Shown here in pieces: positions 27,173 to 35,246 of a stretch of 64,000 nucleotides of DNA. The DNA comes from Acidimicrobiia bacterium (lineage in GTDB: Bacteria > Actinomycetota > Acidimicrobiia > IMCC26256 > JAOSJM01). A program made the translations under genes and the position numbers. The notes beneath the pieces are model-generated. The model was given only the letters and a program-made list of their open reading frames with translations. It had not been told where the DNA came from and made no database searches. Where the stretch lies: positions 1,054,001-1,118,000 of the forward strand of contig JAOSJM010000001.1 of the NCBI GenBank assembly GCA_027494165.1. Reading direction: 5' to 3'. Within the stretch, counting starts at the first letter, position 1. Every line of letters begins with the position of its first letter.

Positions 27173-27197
27173 CCACGCGCGGCCCGGCCGCGCGTGG
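27173..27197. repeat. 25-bp perfect palindrome in a divergent promoter
   Basis: CCACGCGCGGCC and GGCCGCGCGTGG are exact reverse complements around a single C. The element lies between the KstD-like gene and the ligase operon. It could be an operator for a dimeric repressor or a hairpin separating divergent transcripts. Confidence 0.6.
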
Positions 27198-27223
27198 CGG
27201 AGGGCGCCGTCGCGACGGTCGGT

Positions 27224-27229
27224 TTGACA
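27224..27229 (+). promoter_or_regulatory. Consensus -35 box upstream of the ligase operon
   Basis: A perfect TTGACA lies 61 bases before the ATG at 27291. No convincing -10 follows at 16-18 bases, so an activator may be needed or the hexamer may be fortuitous. Confidence 0.3.
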
Positions 27230-27290
27230 GGCGCCCCCGACCGTCGGGGACCATGCGAGGACCGTCGCATCGGGCGGCGGTGGAGGTGGG

Positions 27291-28897
27291 ATGCGCGAAG
27301 GAGCCCTCGAGAGTCTCGTCCTCGGCGACGTCCTCCGGGAACGAGCCGAGACCCATCGGACCGAGATCTTCCTGAAGTTCCGGGACGGTGAGCTGACCTT
27401 CGGCGAGGTCGACGCGATGGCGAACCGGGTGGCCCAGGGGCTCGCGGCCCAGGGGGTCGACCGGGGCGACCACGTGGCGGTGATGCTCCCCAACTGCGCC
27501 GACCTCGTCTTCGTGGTCTTCGCGCTGGCCCGGCTGGGTGCCGTCGCGGTGCCGGTCAACACCGAGTACAAGGGCGACCTCCTCCAGCACGTCCTCCACG
27601 GGTCCGACGCCTCGACGCTCGTGGTGGACGGCCCGCTCGTCGACCGGGTGGCCCCGCTCGCCGGTCGCCTCCCCGGCCTGCGCCTGGTCGTCGCCCGCGG
27701 CGAGGAGTCCGACGCCGGTCTGGGCCGCCTGGGCCTCCCGGCGGTCCGCTTCTCGTACCTGCTGTCGCACGGGGAGGCGGCCCCGGAGGTACCGGTCGCC
27801 TTCGGCGACCTCCAGGCCATCATGTTCACGTCGGGCACGACCGGTCCGGCGAAGGGGGCGATGGTCCCGCACGCGCTCGCGCTGACCTGCGCGATCGACT
27901 CCGTCCGGTTCATCCAGAGCGGCGGCTCCACGATCTACTGCCCCCTACCGCTCTTCCACGCGGCGGGCCTGTGGGACGGGATGATGGCGGCGCTGGTCTC
28001 CGGGGATCCCTCGCGGTCGTCGAGCGGTTCTCCGCCTCGCGCTTCTGGGACGACGTGCGTCGATTCGACGCGCGCGTGGCCATGAGCGTCTTCTCGATGA
28101 TCCCGATCCTGCTGAACCAGCCGCCGAGCCCGCAGGACCGCCAGCACCCGTTGCGGACCTTCTACATGGGCAAGTCCGCTCTGGACGAGCCCCTGCGGGA
28201 ACGGTTCGGGGTCAGGGCGGCCGAGACCTACACGAGCACCGAGGTGGGCATCGCCACCGCGAGCCCCTACGGCGAGTGGCGCACCGGCTCGTGTGGGGTC
28301 GCGCACGACGAGCGGTTCGAGGTCGCGGTCGTGGACGAGTGGGACCGGGAGGTGGGGCCGGACGAGCCCGGCGAGCTCGTCGTGCGCCCGCGGCAGCCGT
28401 TCGTGATGACGACCGGGTACTACGGGTTCCCCGACGTGACCGCCCGGTGCTTCCGGAACCTCTGGTACCACACGGGCGACCGGGTCCACCGCGACGACGA
28501 CGGCTACTTCTTCTTCGTGGACCGGATCAAGGACGCGATCCGCCGTCGCGGGGAGAGCATCTCGGCCTTCGACCTCGAGTGCGAGGTGAACCTCCACCCC
28601 GCGGTGCTCGAGTCCGCGGCGATCGGCGTGCCCTCCGAGCTCGAGGACGAGGACGTCAAGGTCGCGGTCGTGCTCCGGCCCGGTGCCGACCTCGACGAGG
28701 CGGAGCTCGTCGCGTTCTGCGAGGAGACGCTGCCCAGGTTCATGGTGCCGCGCTACGTGGAGATCGTCGACGAGCTGCCCCGGACGCCCACCGACAAGAT
28801 CGCCAAGCACGAGCTCCGGGCCGCCGGTGACCGCGGGATCACCTCGGGGACCTGGGACCGCGAGAGCGCCGGGGCCGGCGCCTCCCGAGACGCGTAG
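27291..28897 (+). CDS. Acyl-CoA ligase (AMP-dependent), frameshifted
   Basis: This adenylate-forming ligase of about 535 residues attaches CoA to a carboxylic acid with ATP. Frame one (27291-28085) contains the P-loop IMFTSGTTGPAKGAMVPH and CPLPLFHAAGLWDGMMAAL. Frame two, ending at 28897, continues GSLAVVERFSASRFWDDVRR and includes TYTSTEVG, YHTGDRV, DRIKDAIRRRGE and the catalytic C-terminal PTDKIAKHELR. The break is a G4 run at 28002-28005; a fifth G gives one protein with the family sequence VSGGSLAVVERFSA. A GGAGGTGGG site precedes the ATG. It is the first gene of an operon of CoA-ester enzymes, so it probably activates the substrate of that pathway, perhaps a steroid side chain, ring fragment or terpenoid acid. 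Confidence 0.85.
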
Positions 28898-28912
28898 GAC
28901 CAGGAGCAAGGG

Positions 28913-30144
28913 ATGGACTGGCACGACACCGCCGAGGAGGCCGCGTTCCGCGCCGAGGCGCGCGCCTTCATCCGCGATCGATTCCCCGCGAGCTACGTGC
29001 CCGACCCGGACGGGGAGCACAGCCTCGAGCCCGAGGACGTCTGGGGGTACAACTGGATGGCCGACCGCGTCTCCGAGGACCCGGCGCGCCGCGAGGGGGC
29101 CAGGCGCTGGGCCGCCGTGCTGGCGGAACGGGGCTGGGTGGCCCCGCACTGGCCACCCGAGCACGGGGGCGCGGGACTCGGGGCCATGGAGGACTTCATC
29201 CTCCAGGAGGAGATGATGCGGGCCCGGGTCCCGCCGGTGAACGGGATCGGGGTCAACCTGCTCGGCCCGACCCTGCTGGAGCACGGGACCGACGAGCAGC
29301 GGGCCGAGCACCTCCCGCGGATCGCCTCCGGGGAGATCGCGTGGGCGCAGGGCTTCTCGGAGCCCGGCGCCGGATCCGACCTCGCGTCGCTGCGGACCCG
29401 GGCGGTCCGTGAGGGCGACCACTACGTGGTGAACGGCCAGAAGGTCTGGACGTCCCTGGGGCAGTACGCCGACTGGCTCTTCGTGCTCGTACGCACCGAT
29501 CCCGAGGCGCCCAAGCACCGCGGGATCACGTTCCTGCTCCTGGAGGCCACCACGCCCGGCGTCACGATCCGCCCCATCGAGGACATCCGGGGGCGACGCC
29601 CTTCGCGGAGATCTTCTTCGACGACGCCCGGGTCCCCGTCGGGAACCGGGTCGGTGAGGAGAACCGGGGTTGGTACGCGGCGATGACCACCCTGACCGAA
29701 GAGCGGGCCGGGATCGGGGCGACCATCAAGTACGAGCAGGCGCTCTCCGAGCTGATCGCCTTCGTCCGAAGTGACGAGGGGAAGCGGTCCCTGCGCGACG
29801 ACTGGAGGGCGGTTCGCCACGAGCTCGCCCAGCGGCACACGGAGGTCCGGGCCCTGCACAACCTGGCCCGCCTCAACGTGTCGAAGCAGGCCGCCGGCGA
29901 GGCCATCGGCTACGAGGCGTCGGTGAACCAGCTGTTCAGCGCGGAGCTGCACCAGCGGCTCGCCCGCACGGGTGCCCGGCTCTTCGGCGAGCTCGGCCGG
30001 CTCTGGCAGCGCCGGGACGCGCCGCTCGGAGCGGCCTTCGCCCACCTCGGCTTCGACGCGGTGGCCGCGACGTTCCTCGCGGGCACCTCCGAGATCCAGC
30101 GCAACGTCATCGCCACCCGGGGGCTGGGGCTCCCCCGGGAGTGA
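28913..30144 (+). CDS. Acyl-CoA dehydrogenase (large subunit type), frameshifted
   Basis: This FAD enzyme of about 410 residues oxidises an acyl-CoA to the 2,3-enoyl-CoA. Frame one (28913-29686) carries AQGFSEPGAGSDLASLRTRA, the FAD/substrate-binding strand. The true continuation ATPFAEIFFDDARVPVGNRV starts near 29594 in the next frame and runs to 30144. It ends with FLAGTSEIQRNVIATRGLGL, where the GTSEIQ motif binds FAD. The break is a G5 run at 29589-29593, and one more G repairs it. With the smaller dehydrogenase at 31923 it resembles the paired alpha2beta2 acyl-CoA dehydrogenases of actinobacterial steroid catabolism. It starts 15 bases after the ligase. Confidence 0.85.
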
Positions 30145-30188
30145 CATCGCGCGCGACCGACGACCGACGTCAATGGGAGGACGGAACG

Positions 30189-30929
30189 ATGTACGAAGCC
30201 CTCGACCTGAAGATCGAGGAGCGGGTCGCCTGGCTCACCCTGAACCGGCCGGACAAGCTCAACGCCATCGACGAGGCGATGATGCACGAGCTCCGACGGG
30301 CGTTCTCGGAGCTCGACGAGCGCGAGGACGTGTGCGTCGTCGTCCTCCGGGGCGAGGGCCGGGCCTTCTGCGCGGGGATGGATATCGGCTGGTCCGAGCA
30401 GCTCACACCCGAGTCGAGGGTCGAGCAGGGTCGGCTCGGCGAGAAGACGTTCGCCATGATCGAGCGGATGAGCATCCCGGTGTTCGCCGCGGTGCACGGC
30501 TACGCGGTCGGTGGGGGCCTCGAGCTGGCGCTCGGCGCGGACTTCATCGTGTGCTCCGAGGACGCCTCGATGGGGCTGGTGGAGATCACGCTCTCGGCCC
30601 GCCCCCCGTACCGCCCGAAGATGACCGAGGACGGGGACCCGGACCAGCCCGAGTTCGGCGGGAACGCGCCCGGCTGGGGCGGGGTGAAGCGGCTGCCCCA
30701 GCGCATCGGCAAGGCCCGGGCGAAGGAGCTGCTCTTCACGGGCGTCCGGATCGGTCCCGAGCGAGCGCTCCAGCTCGGCCTGGTCAACGACGTGTATCCG
30801 AGCGAGGAGTTCGACCAGCGCGTGGCGGAGCTGGCGGAGCGGATCGCGGCCATGAACCGCTACAACCTCCGCCTGGTCAAGGAGCTCGTGACGAACGGCT
30901 ACGACTGGATCGAGCCGCACCCGAGCTGA
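30189..30929 (+). CDS. Enoyl-CoA hydratase/isomerase family protein
   Basis: The 246-residue crotonase-fold enzyme probably hydrates the enoyl-CoA made by the dehydrogenases around it. The oxyanion-hole segment GEGRAFCAGMDIGWSE (about residue 55) and AVHGYAVGGGLELALGADFI (about residue 101) are standard. Just after SMGLVEITLSA there is an unusual insertion of roughly 25 residues, rich in Pro, Asp and Gly, before GGVKRLPQRIGKARAKELLF. It may reshape the active-site mouth for a bulky substrate. The ATG at 30189 has TGGGAGGACGGA upstream. It is the third gene of the operon. A hydrolase or isomerase role is possible because crotonases vary widely. Confidence 0.88.
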   Translation: MYEALDLKIEERVAWLTLNRPDKLNAIDEAMMHELRRAFSELDEREDVCVVVLRGEGRAFCAGMDIGWSEQLTPESRVEQGRLGEKTFAMIERMSIPVFAAVHGYAVGGGLELALGADFIVCSEDASMGLVEITLSARPPYRPKMTEDGDPDQPEFGGNAPGWGGVKRLPQRIGKARAKELLFTGVRIGPERALQLGLVNDVYPSEEFDQRVAELAERIAAMNRYNLRLVKELVTNGYDWIEPHPS

Positions 30930-30967
30930 TCCGGAGCCACCCGCCACACGCTCCCGAGGAGAGATCG

Positions 30968-31909
30968 ATGCTGCACATCTACCGGATGGACCACGTCGCA
31001 CAGGTCGCGACCGAGCTCAACCCGCAGGTCGACCTGCTGGAAGGGCTGTTCGGCTTCCGGCGGGTCCGGACGTGGGACAACCCTAAGGCGGGTACCCGGG
31101 GCGCCCGCCTCGCGGTGCCGGGAAGCTGGGGCCAGTGCTGGGAGGTGCTGGCGCCCGCCGGTGAGGGCTCCGCGCTCCAGGCCCACCTCGACGAGCAGGG
31201 AGGCCGACCCGGCCTCCACCACGTCGCCTTCGAGGTCCCCGACGTGGAGGCGGTGAACGCGGAGCTCCGGCGGCGCAACATCGTGCCCACGGCGGAGTCA
31301 CCCGGCCGGTGGCTCGAGGCGTCGCTGTCGCCCCCGGAGCACGGGACGGGCGCGCTGTGCCGGTTCTTCGGGCCCGGAGGCCGGGCGGTGTGCGGTGAGG
31401 CGCCGGACGTCTCGCGCGACGAAGCCACCGGCGTCCGGGACGAGCCCGACCTCGGGATCGTGATGATCGATCACGTGTGCCAGGCGTTCAGGGACCGTGA
31501 CGAGCTCGCCGCCTGGTACGAGGCCCTGGCCGGGTTCGTGCAGGTGTGGCGGACGCCGACCGACGAGCACCCCGACATGGCCGACCTGGTGATGAGCGTC
31601 CCGGGCTCGACCATCAGCTGGGAGATCATCATGCCGCGGGGTGAGGACTCGTTCATCGAGCGGTTCTGGGACCGCAGCGGTGCCGCCTACCACCACGTGA
31701 CCTTCGAGGTGGCCGACTGGGGCCGGGCCATGGAGGCGTGCGCGCACCACGACACCCCGACCTTCGGGGAGAACGAGGGGGAGACCGACGGGGCCCGCTG
31801 GCGGGACGTCTTCATCCACCCGAAGCACACGGGTGGCGTGCTCGTGCAGCTCTTCTGGGAGGAGCGGCCGGGCGTGTGGGTCCGGTCCGACAAGATCCCG
31901 CCGCGGTGA
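30968..31909 (+). CDS. Two-domain VOC (glyoxalase/dioxygenase fold) protein
   Basis: The 313-residue protein has two vicinal-oxygen-chelate domains, about residues 5-140 and 155-305. Each has beta-alpha-beta-beta-beta units. Likely metal ligands include MDHVAQVAT and GLHHVAFEV in the first domain and IDHVCQAF, YHHVTFEV and an acidic LVQLFWEE in the second. Members with this arrangement include epimerases such as methylmalonyl-CoA epimerase, and extradiol dioxygenases. Within a CoA-ester operon an epimerase, or a lyase acting on the hydrated intermediate, is more plausible than a glyoxalase. The ATG at 30968 follows GAGGAGAGATCG. It sits between the hydratase and the second acyl-CoA dehydrogenase, 13 bases before the latter. 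Confidence 0.78.
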   Translation: MLHIYRMDHVAQVATELNPQVDLLEGLFGFRRVRTWDNPKAGTRGARLAVPGSWGQCWEVLAPAGEGSALQAHLDEQGGRPGLHHVAFEVPDVEAVNAELRRRNIVPTAESPGRWLEASLSPPEHGTGALCRFFGPGGRAVCGEAPDVSRDEATGVRDEPDLGIVMIDHVCQAFRDRDELAAWYEALAGFVQVWRTPTDEHPDMADLVMSVPGSTISWEIIMPRGEDSFIERFWDRSGAAYHHVTFEVADWGRAMEACAHHDTPTFGENEGETDGARWRDVFIHPKHTGGVLVQLFWEERPGVWVRSDKIPPR

Positions 31910-31922
31910 TCGGGGAGCCGGG

Positions 31923-33038
31923 ATGGACCTGACGCTGACCGAGGAGCAGGCGCTCGTGGCCACGACGGCCCGCGAGCTCCTGGCCGCGAGGAGCCCGGCG
32001 TCCGGGGTCCGGGCGATGGCCGGCGACCCGGCCGGGTACTCGACCGCGCTCTGGAAGGAGATGGCCGAGCTGGGCTGGACAGGGCTGGCCCTCGCCGAGG
32101 CGCACGGCGGCGCCGGGGGCAGCTTCCTCGAGCTGTGCCTGGTGGTGGAGGAGATGGGGCGCGTCCTCGTCCCGAGCCCGTTCGTGCCGACCGTCGTGCT
32201 CGGCGCGATGGCTCTCGCCCGGTTCGGGACGGCGGATCAGCAGGCCGCCTGGCTCCCGGGCGTCGTCAGGGGCGAGGGGGTCATCGGCTACGCGGGCCCC
32301 GGGTGGGGGAGGTCGGGTGGGGGAGTGACGGCGACGCCCCGGGCCGGCGAGCTCGTCCTCGACGGGACGGCGCTGTTCGTGCCCTACGCCCACGTCGCCG
32401 ACCTGCTCCTGGTCGTGGCCCGGAACGGCGGCGCGGGGGAGCCGGGCCCGACCGTCCTCCTCGTGGAGGCCGCCACCCCGGGCATGACCGTCGAGACGCT
32501 GGACGCCGTCGACGTCCACCGCCAGTGCCGGGTCGTCTTCGAGGGAGCGCGGGTCCCCGCCGGGAACGTGCTCGGCGGCGACCGGGACGGACGCGCGGCC
32601 GTCGCGGCGATGACCGAGCACGGGGCCGTGGCCACCTGTGCCGAGATGGTGGGGGGTGCCCAGCAGGTGCTCGACCTGACCGTGGAGTACGCCTGCGACC
32701 GTGAGCAGTTCGGGCGACCGATCGGGAGCTTCCAGGCGGTCCAGCACCACTGCGCGGACATGGCGATGGACGTGCTGACGTCCCGGTTCCTCGCCCACGA
32801 GGCCCAGTGGCGGTTGGCGCAGGGCCTGGACGCCGCCGAGGAGGTCTCGATGGCCAAGTCGTGGGTCAGCGACGCCTACCGGCGCGTGTGCGCCCTGGGC
32901 CACCAGGTCCACGGGGCGATCGGCTTCACCCGGGAGCACGACCTGCACCTGTACCTCCGGCACGCCGTCGCCGCGGAGCTCACCTTCGGCGACGCGGACC
33001 ACCACCGGGAGGTCGTCGCCACTCGGCTGGGTCTCTGA
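31923..33038 (+). CDS. Acyl-CoA dehydrogenase (small/partner subunit type)
   Basis: The 371-residue flavoprotein has the full acyl-CoA dehydrogenase fold. MDLTLTEEQALVATTARELL forms the N-terminal helices, a central beta domain follows, and YACDREQFGRPIGSFQAVQH is the typical dimer/FAD helix. It ends with GHQVHGAIGFTREHDLHLYL, typical of the ChsE/FadE partner subunits. Its FAD loop differs from the GTSEIQ version of the dehydrogenase at 28913. Adjacent unlike pairs form alpha2beta2 enzymes in mycobacterial cholesterol catabolism, where one partner lacks the catalytic base. This gene may be such a partner. It closes the operon and overlaps nothing downstream. Confidence 0.85.
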   Translation: MDLTLTEEQALVATTARELLAARSPASGVRAMAGDPAGYSTALWKEMAELGWTGLALAEAHGGAGGSFLELCLVVEEMGRVLVPSPFVPTVVLGAMALARFGTADQQAAWLPGVVRGEGVIGYAGPGWGRSGGGVTATPRAGELVLDGTALFVPYAHVADLLLVVARNGGAGEPGPTVLLVEAATPGMTVETLDAVDVHRQCRVVFEGARVPAGNVLGGDRDGRAAVAAMTEHGAVATCAEMVGGAQQVLDLTVEYACDREQFGRPIGSFQAVQHHCADMAMDVLTSRFLAHEAQWRLAQGLDAAEEVSMAKSWVSDAYRRVCALGHQVHGAIGFTREHDLHLYLRHAVAAELTFGDADHHREVVATRLGL

Positions 33039-33086
33039 CCCGGGGAGGTACCGAAGCCTGGCAACCGGGGGAAAGATAGGCCCGAA

Positions 33087-33101
33087 ATCTCACGTATCGT
33101 G
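33087..33101. promoter_or_regulatory. Second copy of the 11-mer with CACG-TAT-CGTG palindrome
   Basis: ATCTCACGTAT (33087-33097) repeats the 11-mer found inverted in the KstD promoter. Here it extends into CACGTATCGTG, a perfect 4-bp inverted repeat with a 3-bp spacer, and TCACG-N9-CGTGA encloses the region. It lies 49 bases after the last catabolic gene and about 130 before the sigma factor start. It may be an operator for either side. Confidence 0.4.
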
Positions 33102-33225
33102 GTCGTGATTGGCCCTTGCCCACGGTGCGTGGCCGGAGGTACGGTCCCCCCCGTGGGATCGGGCTCGGGGGCTCGGGGCCGCGGGGGACGACCCGCGCGG
33201 ACCCGGTGCGACGTCGTCACTGGTC

Positions 33226-33773
33226 ATGCAGGCCAAGGCGGGGGACCGCCACGCCATCGAGGCGCTCTACCGGCAGCTCGCGCCGCTCGTGCTGGGGTAC
33301 CTGCGGGGGCAGGGCGCGCGGGAGCCGGAGGACCTCGCCTCGGACGTCTTCGTGCAGATGATCCGGGGCTGCCCCGCTTCCAGGGGGACACCGTGGCGTT
33401 GCGCTCGTGGGTGCTCGTCATCGCGCACCGGCGCGCGATCGACGAGCGACGACGCCTCGGGCGGCGGCGGCGCATCGCGGAGGTCGTTCCCCTCACCGAG
33501 GACGCGGCGGGCTCCGGCGACGTGGAACGGGAGGTGCTCGGCCGCCTCGAGCGGGAGCGGGTGCTGGAGGCGATCGACGAGCTGACGGACGACCAGCGCT
33601 CGGTCGTGCTGCTCCACTCCGTCGGTGGTCTCGCCCTCTCGCAGGTCGCGCGGCTCGTCGGGAAGCATCCGGGGGCGGTGAAGAGCCTCCACCGGCGGGG
33701 CCTGGCCGCGGTCGCGCGCCACCTGCGCCGCTCCGAGGAGGTCCCCCATCGACGCGCGGCGGGTGAGGCATGA
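33226..33773 (+). CDS. ECF-like sigma-70 family factor, frameshifted
   Basis: This small sigma factor has two regions. Region 2 (AGDRHAIEALYRQLAPLVLG, then DLASDVFVQMIRG) is in the first frame. The rest of region 2 and region 4 lie one frame back (LPRFQGDTVALRSWVLVIAH, then LTDDQRSVVLLHSVGGLALS and VGKHPGAVKSLHRRGLAAVA), ending at 33773. One more G in the G4 run at 33365-33368 joins them. The true N-terminus is uncertain. ATG 33226 is the minimal start; GTG 33153, out of frame as read, would restore about 25 more residues if another indel lies in the G/C-rich stretch between. Its stop overlaps the next gene (ATGA), which is probably its membrane partner or anti-sigma factor. Confidence 0.8.
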
Positions 33774-34765
33774 ACGGGTCGCCGCTCGACCACGACGTCG
33801 TCACGGAGATCCTCGAGGGCGCCGAGGGCACCGGGATCCCGCCCGGGCGTCTCCTGCTTGCCGCGGAGGCCGTGCGGAGGAGACTCCTGGCGGATCCCGA
33901 GCCCGAGGTCGCCGAGCGCCACGTCCGGCTCATGCTCGCCGCGTCGTGCGACCCGACGAGCCCGGGTAGCAGCGGCGGCGTGGTGAGCGCGCCGGTCCGT
34001 CGCCGTCGGACGGTCGCGACGCTCGTGGCGGCCACCCTCGCCTTCGGGGTCGTCGGCCTCGCCCCCCTGGGAGCGCTCCCGGATTCCATCGAGCGGTTCG
34101 TGCCCCGGGGCCTGACGTGGTTCGACCTTGATCGAGCGGGCAGCACCCCGGGGGAGCCGGAGCGGGGCGCGCCGACGGAAGGGGTCGACGGGGCATCCAA
34201 CGGTCGTCGGGAGGGGCAGGGTCCTCCGGACGACGGATCCGCTCTGGCTCCGGTCGGGATCCTGGTGCCGGCCGGGTTCCCCGTGCCGGGCCTGGACGGA
34301 CCCTCGCCGGGTGCACCGTCGGCCCGGACGGGGGAGCCCACGCCCGAGGAGATGGCGCGGCCGGAGCCACGCGGTCCCGCCGCCCCGGCGACGCCTCCCG
34401 GCGTCGTGACCGACCCGCCTCGCGGTCCCGGCGACGGCGGCGCCGGGTCGGAGGGCTCGGCTCCGGGCCGCTCGGGTGAGGCGCCGGGGACCGGCGGTCC
34501 CGGTGGGGACGAGGAGGGGGCGTGCCCGGTCCCCGGTCGACCCGCCGCGCGGCCCGGCGACGGGGGGCCGGTCCCGGGTGGGAGGGTTCGGCTCCGGGGC
34601 GCTCGGGCGACGATCCTGGGGTCGGTGGTCCTGCGGGCCCGGGTCCCGGTGGTCGCACCGGCATCTCCCAGGGGGTCCGGCGGGTCCCCGGGTCGACCCA
34701 CCTCGCGGTCCCCGAGACCGCGGAGGCCCCGGCCCGGAGGGCCGGGCTCGGGGCGGCTCGGATGA
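33770..34765 (+). CDS. Membrane partner of the sigma factor with Pro/Gly repeat tail
   Basis: The ATGA overlap with the sigma gene, a cytoplasmic N-terminal segment of about 75 residues and one transmembrane helix (RTVATLVAATLAFGVVGLAPLG, about residues 79-100) fit an anti-sigma factor. No zinc-binding HxxxCxxC motif is visible, so it is not a classical ZAS protein. From about residue 215 the protein becomes a Pro/Gly/Asp/Glu-rich tail of imperfect tandem repeats at 34412-34950. Equivalent repeat text appears in all three frames there, so the real frame must shift. The corrected gene may end at the TGA at 35076-35078 after RASPAGTGGAAARAPRPA, giving about 430 residues. The 34765 end is simply where the present frame stops. 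Confidence 0.6.
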   Translation: MNGSPLDHDVVTEILEGAEGTGIPPGRLLLAAEAVRRRLLADPEPEVAERHVRLMLAASCDPTSPGSSGGVVSAPVRRRRTVATLVAATLAFGVVGLAPLGALPDSIERFVPRGLTWFDLDRAGSTPGEPERGAPTEGVDGASNGRREGQGPPDDGSALAPVGILVPAGFPVPGLDGPSPGAPSARTGEPTPEEMARPEPRGPAAPATPPGVVTDPPRGPGDGGAGSEGSAPGRSGEAPGTGGPGGDEEGACPVPGRPAARPGDGGPVPGGRVRLRGARATILGSVVLRARVPVVAPASPRGSGGSPGRPTSRSPRPRRPRPGGPGSGRLG

Positions 34766-34950
34766 GGCGCCGGGGCCCGGCGGCCCCGGTGGGGACGAGG
34801 AGGGGGCGTGCCCGGTCCTCCGGTCGACCCGCCGCGCGGGCCCGGCGACGGCGCCGGTCCCCGGTCGGAGGGCCCGGCTCCGGGCCGCCCTGGTGAGGTC
34901 CCCGGCGTCGGTAGCACCGGTGAACCCGGCGGTGGTGCGCGGCACGGCCC
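34412..34950 (+). repeat. Four imperfect tandem repeats of about 127-156 bp
   Basis: Units begin at GACCC(G/A)CC at 34412, 34539, 34695 and 34826, spaced 127, 156 and 131 bases. Each carries a version of DPPRGP-GDGGAG-SEGSAPGR-SGE and, in some, GGPGGDEEGACPV. Two of the three spacings are not multiples of three, so the coding frame drifts across the array. Either slippage during replication or sequencing indels explains this. It encodes the extracytoplasmic tail of the protein above. Confidence 0.7.
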
Positions 34951-35246
34951 CCAGCGCCGGCCCGCCCTCCCCGGACCCGGGCGCCGGTGGCCCGCCGGGC
35001 GAGGACGACCCGGGAGAGGGACGGGCGTCTCCCGCCGGAACGGGCGGCGCGGCCGCCCGCGCGCCACGCCCCGCCTGAGGTCCCGCGCCCGACCACCCGA
35101 CCCGACCGCCGGACTTCCGCGGATACCCGGTCCCGTCGCGGGGTGCGAGGCGATTACTCCTGAGACCGTCCGGTCACGAGGGACGTCGCGGGCACGGGGG
35201 CGCCCGCGCGCCGCCCCGTGTGACCGACCGTTCGGGGGAGCGGGTT

